Assembly: GCA_023436775.1 (NCBI GenBank)
Contig: JAEZHW010000045.1
Location: forward strand, 16,049 to 80,048
Source of the DNA: Actinomycetes bacterium
GTDB lineage: Bacteria > Actinomycetota > Actinomycetes > Actinomycetales > Microbacteriaceae
Direction: 5' to 3'
Length of the DNA: 64,000 bases
The position numbers were made by a program, and so were the translations under genes. Under the pieces are notes generated by a model, which did no database searches, had not been told where the DNA came from, and worked only from the letters and a program-made list of their open reading frames with translations. Below, piece by piece: positions 48,825 through 57,251 of this stretch. The stretch's first letter is position 1; every line of letters begins with the position of its first letter.

Positions 48825-49235
48825 ATGAAAATTGTTCGCAGTATCGCTACCGCCGCGCTGGCACTAACGCTTGTTGCCGGCACCAGTCTGGCCGCCAACG
48901 CAGCAAGCTGGACCTACAACGCAACAGCTTCGAGCACGGGATCTACCTGGAACATCACCGCGAGTACTCAGAAGCGTGTTGGCTATAGCAATTACTGGTT
49001 CCAGCCGAGCAACCTGTTTAATCAGGATCCGGCTGGGTCAGTCCGAGTCATCAACGCGGCGCTCTTCAACTCCACCGCTTCTGCTCAAGTCTCATCCTCG
49101 AAAAACTGGACGAACTCCACTTCGAGCAAGAGCCTGATTTCCGGTTTGTCGACGGCGGCGGAAGTTCGCCTTGCAGTGAACGGCGCTACGACCCACGACA
49201 AGGCATGGGGCGGAACCCTCGTTGCAAACAACTAG
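48825..49235 (+). CDS. Sec-secreted small protein of module 2
   Basis: 136 residues. The ATG at 48825 has GAGGGG five bases upstream. Signal peptide MKIVRSIATAALALTLVAGT then LAANAA|S gives a mature protein of about 109 residues, Ser/Thr/Asn/Trp-rich, without Cys (SWTYNATAS... KNWTNSTSSK ... WGGTLVANN). No family recognised. Lower GC than its surroundings. Placed between paralogous lipoproteins 2 and 3 and upstream of an adaptor-ATPase-permease set, mirroring the secreted protein of module 1. It may be cargo, effector or bacteriocin-like; inference from context. Confidence 0.78.
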   Translation: MKIVRSIATAALALTLVAGTSLAANAASWTYNATASSTGSTWNITASTQKRVGYSNYWFQPSNLFNQDPAGSVRVINAALFNSTASAQVSSSKNWTNSTSSKSLISGLSTAAEVRLAVNGATTHDKAWGGTLVANN

Positions 49236-49821
49236 ATCGTGCCTTACCAAGTGGTCGGGGCTCGTCCCCGGCCTCTTGGCGTGCGTGCTTCTCACGGGCT
49301 GCGCACCAGCGGAGACGGAACTGATCCACCCGCAGGAGGAACGACTGCGCGCCGGCGAAACCGTACTGCTCACCGGCGAGATCGTCGGGTTCGATGGCTG
49401 GTACCTGGAGTTCCAGAGCGCGCTCGCCAAATGGGAGCTGCCGCCCGGCACACACGTGCCCGTACTCACCGGCTTCCCGCCCATCATTGACCCGGTCACC
49501 GGGCGTGAGGGCACCATCGACATGGAAGTGGGCGCTGGCTGGGTCGACGGCGACGGCATTGGGTATTGCCTTTGGCTTGGTGAATGGTTGCAGTACAGAA
49601 CGACGGACCCCGGCCGAGCCGCTGTGGCAGCGGAAGGAATGAACCAGTACTTCACCACCTACGGGTTCCTAAACATGCTGTCTGCAGCACCAGGCTTCTT
49701 CGAAGGACTGCAGAACGAAGTCCTTTTCGACGCACCCCGCGTGCTCTTCGACTACTTCCGCCACAACTGCGGACACGTGTTTGACCAGTACCCCGACGTC
49801 GCAAAGCAGGTCACCGAATGA
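49222..49821 (+). CDS. Paralogous lipoprotein 3 of module 2
   Basis: 199 residues from a TTG start at 49222, inside the end of the secreted-protein gene (14-base overlap), with GGAA six bases before it; no later start leaves a full signal. Lipobox LTGC, then LIHPQEERLRAGETVLLTGE, FDGWYLEFQSALAKWELPPG, YCLWLGEWL and HNCGHVFDQYPDVAK. It is closest to lipoprotein 2. The stop overlaps the adaptor start as ATGA, so lipoprotein and adaptor are coupled. Confidence 0.82.
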   Translation: MQTTRSCLTKWSGLVPGLLACVLLTGCAPAETELIHPQEERLRAGETVLLTGEIVGFDGWYLEFQSALAKWELPPGTHVPVLTGFPPIIDPVTGREGTIDMEVGAGWVDGDGIGYCLWLGEWLQYRTTDPGRAAVAAEGMNQYFTTYGFLNMLSAAPGFFEGLQNEVLFDAPRVLFDYFRHNCGHVFDQYPDVAKQVTE

Positions 49822-50690
49822 ACCGCAGAACCCACCTCCGCTCGGTCGCCGTGATACTCGGAGTCTCCGCGCTCCTCGTCGGCTGCGCCTCCCCCACGCC
49901 GCCAGCGGAGGACCCGCTCGAGGTCTGGGCCGGGGACAACCCCGCCCACGTCAGCGTTGAGCCGCAGACGATCCAGACGGTCGTCGTCGCTCAAGTGACC
50001 GTCGTCGCATTGCCGGAATACGTCATCACCGCGCCGAAGGCCGGCAAGGTGCAGTTCAGCAAGCGCGTCCAGGAGGGCAAGAGCCTCGGCAAGAACGCCC
50101 TCGTCGCCAAGGTCGGCGGCAAGAACGTCCGCGCCCCGCTCGCCAGCCGCTCGCTGCAACTGCTGGTACAGCCCGGCGAGCGCGTCCGGGCCGGGGTGCC
50201 GATCGCGGTGCTGCGCTACAACGGCTTCGCCGCCTCGGGCAACGTCCCCGTCGAACAGGGCTACCGCCTGCGCACCGGCGGCATCCGCGCCAACGTGCAG
50301 TTCAAAGCCGGCCCCGCCAACGCCGAATGCATCCCGGTCACGCCCCGGCATCGCCCAGATGGCAGCACCCTCGACACCAACAGCGGCCAGCAGTACCTGA
50401 ACACCCTGTGCCTCTTCCCCGCCGATGCTGGCCTGGTCGAGGGGCTGCCCGGGACGCTCGGCATCCTCACCGCCCAAGCCGAAAACGTGCTCGGACTGCC
50501 ACTGACCGCAGTGTCCGGCAGCACAGGCCGCGCGACCGTGGTCAAGGTCGAGGCGGACGGCAGCCTGGTCGAGACCGAAGTCGAACTCGGCATCAGCGAC
50601 GGCAACCGCGTCGAAGTGAAGTCCGGCCTCGAAGCCGGCGATACCGTCCTGCGCTATGGCCCGAGCCTCACGGTGCGGTACCAGGGATGA
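49818..50690 (+). CDS. Lipoprotein membrane-fusion adaptor (module 2)
   Basis: 290 residues, lipobox LVGC (MNRRTHLRSVAVILGVSALL precedes it). The body resembles HlyD/MacA beta-barrel and lipoyl-like halves (ITAPKAGKVQFSKRVQEGKS, VRAPLASRSLQLLVQPGE) and ends with the VEVKSGLEAGDTVLRYG strand typical of MacA-like C-termini. It is anchored as a lipoprotein rather than by a helix and lacks the peptidoglycan-binding domain of the module 1 adaptor. Translationally coupled on both sides. Confidence 0.82.
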   Translation: MNRRTHLRSVAVILGVSALLVGCASPTPPAEDPLEVWAGDNPAHVSVEPQTIQTVVVAQVTVVALPEYVITAPKAGKVQFSKRVQEGKSLGKNALVAKVGGKNVRAPLASRSLQLLVQPGERVRAGVPIAVLRYNGFAASGNVPVEQGYRLRTGGIRANVQFKAGPANAECIPVTPRHRPDGSTLDTNSGQQYLNTLCLFPADAGLVEGLPGTLGILTAQAENVLGLPLTAVSGSTGRATVVKVEADGSLVETEVELGISDGNRVEVKSGLEAGDTVLRYGPSLTVRYQG

Positions 50691-51403
50691 GCGAACCCAT
50701 CCTCAGCGCCGTCGACCTGACCGCGAGCGTGCGCCTGCCCGACGGCTCGACGCTGCCGATCCTGCGCGGCGTCAGCCTCGACATCCACCCCGGCGAAAGC
50801 GTCGCCATCATGGGCCGAAGCGGCTCGGGCAAGACGACGCTGCTCTCGCTACTCGGCCTGCTCAGTCGCCCAGACAGCGGCCAGGTCATGCTGCTGGGCC
50901 GCGACGCCAGCCGCGTCGGCGACCGAGAGCGGGCCGCGCTGCGCAACGCCCACCTCGGCTTCGTGTTCCAGTCGTACTCGCTGGTGCGCCACCTGAATGC
51001 CCGCGCCAACGTCGAACTGCCGCTGCGTTACGGCAGCGGCGTGCCACGTGCCGTGCGGCGCCAGCGAGTGCAGGCCGCGCTTGAGGCGGTCGGCCTCGGC
51101 GAACGCGGCAGCGCCAAACCTCGGCACCTCTCCGGCGGCGAGCAGCAACGCATCGCGATCGCCCGCGCCCTGGTCCGTGAACCGTCCGTGATCCTCGCCG
51201 ACGAGCCCACCGGCGCGCTCGACACCAGCACCGCCGAGTCCGTCCTGACGGTCCTGTTGCACAGCGCCCGCGATCGCGGCACCGCCATCGTGATCGTCAC
51301 CCACGACCCGGCAGTGGCCGCCCGCCTCGACCGGACCGTGCACATCAACGGCGGCGAGCTGGTCGCGGCACCCAGGCGACGCGCGAGCCGGAGCCGCGCC
51401 TGA
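50687..51403 (+). CDS. ABC transporter ATPase (MacB/LolD type, module 2)
   Basis: 238 residues. Walker A GRSGSGKTT, Q-loop FQSYSLVRHL, signature LSGGEQQRIAIARALV, Walker B VILADEPTGALD and H-loop VTHDP are intact. The start is the ATG overlapping the adaptor stop. Basic RRRASRSR tail. Drives the adjacent permease. Confidence 0.94.
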   Translation: MSEPILSAVDLTASVRLPDGSTLPILRGVSLDIHPGESVAIMGRSGSGKTTLLSLLGLLSRPDSGQVMLLGRDASRVGDRERAALRNAHLGFVFQSYSLVRHLNARANVELPLRYGSGVPRAVRRQRVQAALEAVGLGERGSAKPRHLSGGEQQRIAIARALVREPSVILADEPTGALDTSTAESVLTVLLHSARDRGTAIVIVTHDPAVAARLDRTVHINGGELVAAPRRRASRSRA

Positions 51404-52605
51404 TGCGCACCCTCAGCCACGCCTTCCAAGAGTTGCGGGCGCACCCTTGGCGCGCCGTGCTGTCCGGGCTCAGCCTGCTCATTGGCGTGCTCGCCGTCGT
51501 CGCCATCGTCACGATCAGCGCCATCACCGCCGAGGTCTACATCGCCGGGTCCGAACAGGCCCACGGTCGACAGATCAGCATCGCCGGCGACATCGAACTG
51601 GCCTCGCCGGACGCCGCTGGCGTGTCCCGCGTGCTTGAGGCTGCCGCCGCCCTGCGAGTCGACGGCGGCGCGGTGGTACTGCACTTTCAGTCCAGCGAGT
51701 CCGCCGGGTACGGCGCCATCGCGGACACCATCTATCCGACGCCCCTCACCCAGACGTGGTCCGGCGTGCACTTCGTCGCCGGGGACGTTGCCCAACAGCG
51801 GCGCCTGCCAATCCTGTCAGGCCGCTGGTTCGTCCAGCATGCTGGCGGCCCGGTTGAGGTCGTCACGAATCGGGCCGGGGTCGACCAATTCGGCGCGGTC
51901 GGTGATGGCATCAGCATTGCCCACTCCCGAACCCAGTCTCGCGCCGTCGAGGCCCTCATCGTCGGCGTCATCGCGGACGGTTCCAGCGAACCAACCCTGT
52001 ACGTACCAGCCATCAGTTACGGCGATCGGCAGCCCAGCCTGTTCGAGCGCGACGTCCGGCTCACCCTGCAGCACGCGAGCGTGGACCAAGCGACACTTAC
52101 CCAAGCGGGTAACGACATCGTCGCCCGCTCCGGCGCGCAGTTCCCGGAAGGGTCCGCCCTGCACCGTTCTGACGATATCGAGCGCATCCTGGCGGACCTG
52201 CGCACCCAGCAAAACGCGTTCTTGATCACCGCCGTGATCATGCTGGTGGTCTCGGCGATCGGCATGCTGAATATCGGCCTCGCCAGCGTCGCCGAGCGCA
52301 GCCGCGAGCTCGTGGTCCGCCGCGCGCTGGGCGCGACACGAGGCGGCATTCTCGGACAGGTGCTGCTGGCATCGGTCTGGATCGGCCTGCTCGCCGTCGC
52401 TGTCGCCACCTTCACCGCGGTCATTGCCGTCACCTGGTGGGTTCCACAGCAGATCCCCCCAGAGTCCGCAATCGAGCCGCCCGGGGTTCCGTGGCTGGCC
52501 GTGCTGTGGGGCGGGGTCGCCGGTGTGGGGACGACGCTGGTCGGCGGCGCGCTACCGGCGGTGGTCGCGGCGCGCCTGGACATGGCGGCAGCCCTGCGCG
52601 ACTAA
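51403..52605 (+). CDS. FtsX/MacB-type ABC permease (module 2)
   Basis: 400 residues. One N-terminal helix (about 17-42), a large extracytoplasmic domain and three C-terminal helices (about 270-300, 320-350, 365-390) with the RSRELVVRRALGATRGGI coupling segment. MacB topology. The ATG overlaps the ATPase stop by one base (TGATG). Last gene of module 2. Confidence 0.9.
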   Translation: MRTLSHAFQELRAHPWRAVLSGLSLLIGVLAVVAIVTISAITAEVYIAGSEQAHGRQISIAGDIELASPDAAGVSRVLEAAAALRVDGGAVVLHFQSSESAGYGAIADTIYPTPLTQTWSGVHFVAGDVAQQRRLPILSGRWFVQHAGGPVEVVTNRAGVDQFGAVGDGISIAHSRTQSRAVEALIVGVIADGSSEPTLYVPAISYGDRQPSLFERDVRLTLQHASVDQATLTQAGNDIVARSGAQFPEGSALHRSDDIERILADLRTQQNAFLITAVIMLVVSAIGMLNIGLASVAERSRELVVRRALGATRGGILGQVLLASVWIGLLAVAVATFTAVIAVTWWVPQQIPPESAIEPPGVPWLAVLWGGVAGVGTTLVGGALPAVVAARLDMAAALRD

Positions 52606-52661
52606 CGCCGGGCGGGTTCACCGCTAGCAAACGCCGTGTTCAGGCGTAGGCTGGAAGCACT

Positions 52662-53939
52662 ATGCAGAGCCCCAGCTACCCACGGCGGCTCATCGCGGTG
52701 CTCGCCATCATTCTCGGCATTGCTCTGATCGTGCGTGCACCCTTCCTCGCCGTGGCCCCCATCGTCGGTGAACTCGGTGAAACCTTCCACCTGGACGCCA
52801 CCCAACTGGGATTGCTGTCGGGGCTTCCGGTCATCTGCTTCGCGATCTTTACGCCGCTCGCGTCGATGCTGATCGGGCGCGTCGGGGCCAACTTCGCTAC
52901 CACGTTGATGATCCTCGGCTGCACGCTCGGCATCGTTATCCGCTCGATTGGCGACGTCGGCTCGCTCTATGTCGGCAACTTCATCCTCGGCTCGGCCATC
53001 GCGATCGGCAACATCCTGATCCCGATCCTGATTCGTCGCGACATGCCGGGACGAACCGCGGCCGGCACTGCCTTCTACTCGTGCACGGCCAACGCGGGCA
53101 GCATGATCGGCACCGCCATCGTTGCACCCATGTCGGACGCGGTCGGCTGGCAGGCAGCCCTCGGGGTCTGGGGCATCGTAGCCGCCGTCGTGCTCTGCAC
53201 CTGGGTTGTTTTGGCCTCCCCCGGCGGCACGCTACGGCCCGTGATCATGCAGCCGGATGTCGAGACCGGTGCCATCCAGGTCGTCGACGCATCGACAAAG
53301 CCTGGCAAGCGGGTCAAGCCGGTGTACTCGCGCGATATTCGCGTCCTCACGGTGCTGCTGACCCTCGCCTTCACTGGACAGTCCATCAGCTACTACGCCG
53401 CGTCCGCGTGGCTGCCGTCCATCATCGCCGACCTCGGCCAGGTGGACCGGATCGTGGCGGGCAACGGCGCCAGCCTGTTCCAGTTCACCGGCATGGTCGG
53501 TGCCGTAGTCGTACCGCTGCTGATCCGCCGCCTCAACCGCTTCGGCCTGGGCATCATGATGATCAGTCTCTGGCTGACCGTCCCGCTCGGGTTCCTGTTG
53601 CTGCCTGAACTGTGGATGGCGTGGTCCCTCTGCGCCGGCGCAGCCCAGGGCGGCGCGTTCACGCTGATCTTCTCGATGCTGATCGAGATGGCGCGCGGCG
53701 ACGACCACGCCCGCCGCGCCTCGATGGTGCTGCACTGGACGACCTATATCTTCGCGGCCATGGCGGCCCCGGCATGTGGCGCCCTGCACGACCTCACCCA
53801 GGGCTGGGTGGCGCCGCTGCTGCTCATCCTCGGCGGTATCAGTCTCTTTGGCGTGTGCGTGCTGCTGGCGGCGACGCTGTCGACACGTATGAAGAAGGAA
53901 CGCGAGGCGGAACTCGCCGCCCGCCACAACCTCGACTAG
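52662..53939 (+). CDS. MFS transporter, CynX/NimT-like
   Basis: 425 residues, 12 helices. The N-terminus (LRAPFLAVAPIVGELGETFHL-like) and the FSLIGRVGANF loop resemble the CynX/cyanate-transporter branch of MFS, often of unknown substrate. A basic helix tail ends in KKEREAELAA. The stop sits in a CTAG shared with the convergent gene. Confidence 0.85.
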   Translation: MQSPSYPRRLIAVLAIILGIALIVRAPFLAVAPIVGELGETFHLDATQLGLLSGLPVICFAIFTPLASMLIGRVGANFATTLMILGCTLGIVIRSIGDVGSLYVGNFILGSAIAIGNILIPILIRRDMPGRTAAGTAFYSCTANAGSMIGTAIVAPMSDAVGWQAALGVWGIVAAVVLCTWVVLASPGGTLRPVIMQPDVETGAIQVVDASTKPGKRVKPVYSRDIRVLTVLLTLAFTGQSISYYAASAWLPSIIADLGQVDRIVAGNGASLFQFTGMVGAVVVPLLIRRLNRFGLGIMMISLWLTVPLGFLLLPELWMAWSLCAGAAQGGAFTLIFSMLIEMARGDDHARRASMVLHWTTYIFAAMAAPACGALHDLTQGWVAPLLLILGGISLFGVCVLLAATLSTRMKKEREAELAARHNLD

Positions 53940-55183
53940 TCAGTCAACTCCGGCACCGACCACGGCCGCACCACGAGCCACAGCGAGGCGCTGGCAATCA
54001 ATGCGCTGCCGAGCATGATGATCGCCATCGGCGTCGCCGGCAGATCCACGAAGGTCGCAGTCAGCACGCCAACCACCGGCGAGATGAAGCCAGCGAAGCC
54101 GAAGTTCGAGGCGCCCAGCATGCTCGCTGCGGTCCCGGCCTGGTGTCCGTGGTTCACCAGCGCGAGCACCTGGATGCAGGGGAAGCTGAACCCGCAGGCG
54201 CAGATGAAGCACCACAGCGGGATCGCAACGCCCCAGAAGCCCCAGCCGAGCTGATCGCCGATCGCAATCAGGCTCGCCGCAGTCAGCAGCACCGTCGTCG
54301 AGCACGCCAGGATCCACTGCGGCCCGATGTACTTGGTCAGACGCGAGGAGGCCTGCACGCCGATCATCACGCCGACCGAGTTGATGGCGAACAGTAGCCC
54401 GAACTGCTGCTCGTCGAAGCCGAAGTGGTTCTGGAACAGAAACGGCGAGGCCTGCAGATAGCCGAACAGGCCCGAGAACACGAAGGCGCCAACGAAGAGC
54501 GTGCCCACATAGACGCGGTCGCGGAAGACGTTGCGGTAGCGCTGCCAGACCGTGCTGTTCTGGCCAGCGACCCCCTGGCGGCGCTCCAACGGCAGCGTTT
54601 CCCGGATAAAGAACGCCACCGAGAACACCACGATCACGCCATAGAGGCCAAGGAAGACGAAGATGCCGTGCCAATTGGTGATCTGCAGCAACTGCGACCC
54701 GATCACCGGCGCCAGGATCGGGGCCAGACCATTGATCAGGGCGAGGCGGCTGAGCATCCGCACCAGCGGCCGGCCACCAAAGAGGTCACGCACCATCGCG
54801 GTCGCCACCACCGCTCCACCGGCCGCGCCGAGGCCCTGCAGCACACGAAACACCGTCAGCATCTCGATGTTGGTCGAGAACAGCACCCCGACCGAGGCGG
54901 CCACGTGCAGCACCGAGGTCAGCAGCAGTGGCCCGCGCCGACCCACCTTGTCACTGAGCGGCCCCACCAGCAACTGTCCAAGCGCGAAACCGACCATCGT
55001 GGCGCCGAGCGTGATCTGCACCGCTGACTCGGAGACCCCGAGGTCATCCTGCACCTGCGGGAAGGCCGGCAGGTAGAGGTCGATGGTGAACGGGCCGAGC
55101 GCGGTCAGCAAACCGAGCACGATCACGTAGGTCAGACGCTGGCCGCCGGTGAGCGAGTCACCGGGATGCATGACAGTGGTCAC
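53936..55183 (-). CDS. Bcr/CflA-family MFS drug exporter
   Basis: 415 residues and 12 helices. The Bcr/CflA motifs include GPFTIDLYLPAFPQVQDDLG at the first helix, GQLLVGPLSDKVGRRGPLL (motif A) and LQGLGAAGGAVVATAMVRDL. Expected to export small drugs or metabolites by proton antiport. The start MTTVMHPGD is used; a second Met four codons later is possible. Confidence 0.92.
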   Translation of the reverse strand: MTTVMHPGDSLTGGQRLTYVIVLGLLTALGPFTIDLYLPAFPQVQDDLGVSESAVQITLGATMVGFALGQLLVGPLSDKVGRRGPLLLTSVLHVAASVGVLFSTNIEMLTVFRVLQGLGAAGGAVVATAMVRDLFGGRPLVRMLSRLALINGLAPILAPVIGSQLLQITNWHGIFVFLGLYGVIVVFSVAFFIRETLPLERRQGVAGQNSTVWQRYRNVFRDRVYVGTLFVGAFVFSGLFGYLQASPFLFQNHFGFDEQQFGLLFAINSVGVMIGVQASSRLTKYIGPQWILACSTTVLLTAASLIAIGDQLGWGFWGVAIPLWCFICACGFSFPCIQVLALVNHGHQAGTAASMLGASNFGFAGFISPVVGVLTATFVDLPATPMAIIMLGSALIASASLWLVVRPWSVPELTD

Positions 55184-55232
55184 AGCAATAGTCCTAGCCG
55201 CCCAGTATGGGCATGAATCGTGGGGTGAACGG

Positions 55233-55284
55233 GCAGAAGCGCTCCTGACCTACCAGTCTATGCGGCGGCGAGGAGCGCTTCTGC
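55233..55284 (-). repeat. 14-bp inverted repeat downstream of the beta-glucosidase gene
   Basis: GCAGAAGCGCTCCT (55233-55246) and AGGAGCGCTTCTGC (55271-55284) match perfectly over a 24-base loop, starting 16 bases after the GH1 stop and 50 bases from the Bcr gene start. It could be a long-loop terminator or a regulator site. Confidence 0.55.
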
Positions 55285-55299
55285 AGCGTGCTCAGCAGG

Positions 55300-56742
55300 C
55301 TAGGCCGGCAGCGTGTGCGTCTTGGCGAATTCCGAGTACCAGAGGCCCGAGTCCTTCACGGTGCGCTCGAGGGTCTCGTAGTTGATGTGCGTGATTCCGA
55401 AGCGCTTCGAGTAACCGTAGGCCCACTCAAAGTTGTCCATCAGCGACCAGACCATGTAGCCGCGCACGTCCACGCCCTGCTGCTTGGCGCGGTGCACCGC
55501 CACCAGGTGGCGGCGGATGAAGTCGAGCCGCTCGGGGTCGTGGACACGACCGTCGACCACCTCGTCGCCGGGGAAGGCCGCGCCGTTCTCGGTGATGATC
55601 AGCGGAAGGTCCGGGAACTGACGCTGCAGGTCCAGCAGCAACCACTCAAGGGCGTCGGGGGCGATGTTCCAGTTCATGTCCGTGTACGGACCTCCCTGGG
55701 GCATGAACTCCACGTCCTCGGCGCCCGGCCAGGCCGTACCCGGGGCCGGGCGGTGGCCGTCATTGGTGATGCGCTCGGTCTTGCCGTCCCACATCCGCAC
55801 CGTCACGGTCGAGTAGTAGTTCACGCCCAGGAAGTCGATCGGCTGGTTGATGATCTCGAGGTCACCGTCGTTGACGAAGGACCAGTCGGTGATCTCCTTG
55901 GTGTCCTCCAGCAGGTCGGCCGGGTACTCGCCCTTGAGCAGCGGACCGGTAAAGGCGCGGTTGGCGAGCGCGTCGATGCGACGCACCGCGTCCTCGCCCT
56001 CGTGGCCACCGTCGCGCGGCACGTGGAAGTTCAGCGTGATCGAGAACTGGGCATCCGGCTTGGTCACCACCTCACGCAGGCGTTCCAGGCCGAGACCATG
56101 CGCCAGGTTCAGGTGGTGCAGTGCCGCGAAGGCGTCGGCACGGTTGGTACGGCCCGGAGCGTGCGCGCCCGAGCTGTAGCCGAGGTACGAGGAGCACCAC
56201 GGCTCGTTGAAGGTGGTCCAGACCGCCAGGCGGTCGCCATAGGCCTGGCCAGCCAGCTCGGCGTAGTCCGCGAAGCGGTAGGCGGTGTCGCGGTTCGGCC
56301 AGCCGCCGGCGTCTTCGAGCTCCTGCGGCAGGTCCCAGTGATACAGGGTGCCGATCGGCTTGATGCCGCGCTCCAGCAAACCGTCGATGAGGCGGTTGTA
56401 GAAGTCAATGCCCTTCGGGTTCACCGCACCCTTGCCGCCGGGCTGGATGCGGGGCCAGGCGAAGGAGAAGCGGTACGCCTCGAGGCCGAGGCTCTTGATC
56501 AGGTCCAGGTCCTGCTCCAGCAGGTGGTAGTGATCGGCCGCCACGTCACCGGTGTCACCATTGAGCACCTTGCCGGGGGTGTGGCTGAACGTGTCCCAGA
56601 TCGAGGGGCCACGGCCGTCAACGCGGGCCGCGCCTTCGATCTGGAACGATGCGGTGGCCGCACCGATCAGGAAGTCGTCGGGGAAGACCAAACCGGAGTC
56701 ACGGTAGTCGGGGTTGCCAGTGCCAAGGTCGGGCGCGCTCAT
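55300..56742 (-). CDS. Beta-glucosidase, glycoside hydrolase family 1
   Basis: 480 residues, normal GH1 length. The acid/base Glu180 lies in TFNEPW, the nucleophile Glu385 in IITENGA, and the sugar-binding FLIGAATASFQIEGA and SIWDTFSHTPGKV blocks are present. No signal peptide, so it acts on imported beta-glucosides such as cellobiose. A LacI-type operator lies just upstream; no sugar transporter or LacI gene is adjacent. Confidence 0.96.
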   Translation of the reverse strand: MSAPDLGTGNPDYRDSGLVFPDDFLIGAATASFQIEGAARVDGRGPSIWDTFSHTPGKVLNGDTGDVAADHYHLLEQDLDLIKSLGLEAYRFSFAWPRIQPGGKGAVNPKGIDFYNRLIDGLLERGIKPIGTLYHWDLPQELEDAGGWPNRDTAYRFADYAELAGQAYGDRLAVWTTFNEPWCSSYLGYSSGAHAPGRTNRADAFAALHHLNLAHGLGLERLREVVTKPDAQFSITLNFHVPRDGGHEGEDAVRRIDALANRAFTGPLLKGEYPADLLEDTKEITDWSFVNDGDLEIINQPIDFLGVNYYSTVTVRMWDGKTERITNDGHRPAPGTAWPGAEDVEFMPQGGPYTDMNWNIAPDALEWLLLDLQRQFPDLPLIITENGAAFPGDEVVDGRVHDPERLDFIRRHLVAVHRAKQQGVDVRGYMVWSLMDNFEWAYGYSKRFGITHINYETLERTVKDSGLWYSEFAKTHTLPA

Positions 56743-56765
56743 GCAGGCTCCAAAGCGGTTCGAGG

Positions 56766-56783
56766 TGTGGGAGCGTTCTCACA
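56766..56783 (-). promoter_or_regulatory. LacI-family operator (CebR/BglR-like)
   Basis: TGTGGGAGCGTTCTCACA pairs with itself at seven of nine positions around a central CG, and resembles the TGGGAGCGCTCCCA operators of cellobiose regulators in actinobacteria. It is 24 bases before the GH1 start, suited to repression. The regulator is not in the window. Confidence 0.75.
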
Positions 56784-56882
56784 CGTGGCAAGAATTGTGC
56801 CACGCATTCGCATCAGCCTATCGCTGCTGCACTGAGAGCGCGAGAGCGACGCCTCGATCGACACGGCTGCGTCCGCGAGCGC

Positions 56883-57242
56883 CTAGTCGCGCCCGAGCAG
56901 TCGCTGCAGTCGGCGGCGATCCTGCTTGGTGGGACGCCCCGCGCCTCGTTCGCGAACGCCCTGCACGACCCGCTCGTGCACCGGAACCACCGGCGTGAGA
57001 TCGTCGAAGGCCCCCACCGCGATGCTCGCGCCGACCCGCTTGTTCAGGGCCGATCGCACCCGGAAGATGCGCAGCCCCGCTGGCGTCTGGACGCGCACCT
57101 CATCGCCAGGCTGCACCTGCATCGACGCTTTCGCGGGTTTGCCGTTCACCCGGACATGGCCAGCTCGACACAGCTCAGTCGCGGCCGAGCGAGTCTTCGC
57201 CAGCCGTACGCCTCAAATCCAGGCGTCGACTCGTACCGTCAC
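56883..57242 (-). pseudogene. S4-domain RNA-binding (Hsp15-like) gene interrupted by an in-frame TGA
   Basis: From a GTG at 57242 the frame reads VTVRVDAWI, then TGA (57215-57213), then GVRLAKTRSAATELCRAGHV followed by RVNGKPAK and a basic [11 protein letters not shown] end. Intact Hsp15-like proteins have DAWLW.VRL..TR, so the TGA stands where Trp is expected (TGG to TGA). Downstream the only in-frame starts would drop most of the S4 fold. Either a real pseudogene or a base error. The intact family binds stalled 50S-peptidyl-tRNA complexes or rRNA. It begins ten bases after the terC stop. Confidence 0.8.
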
Positions 57243-57251
57243 GTCGACGTC

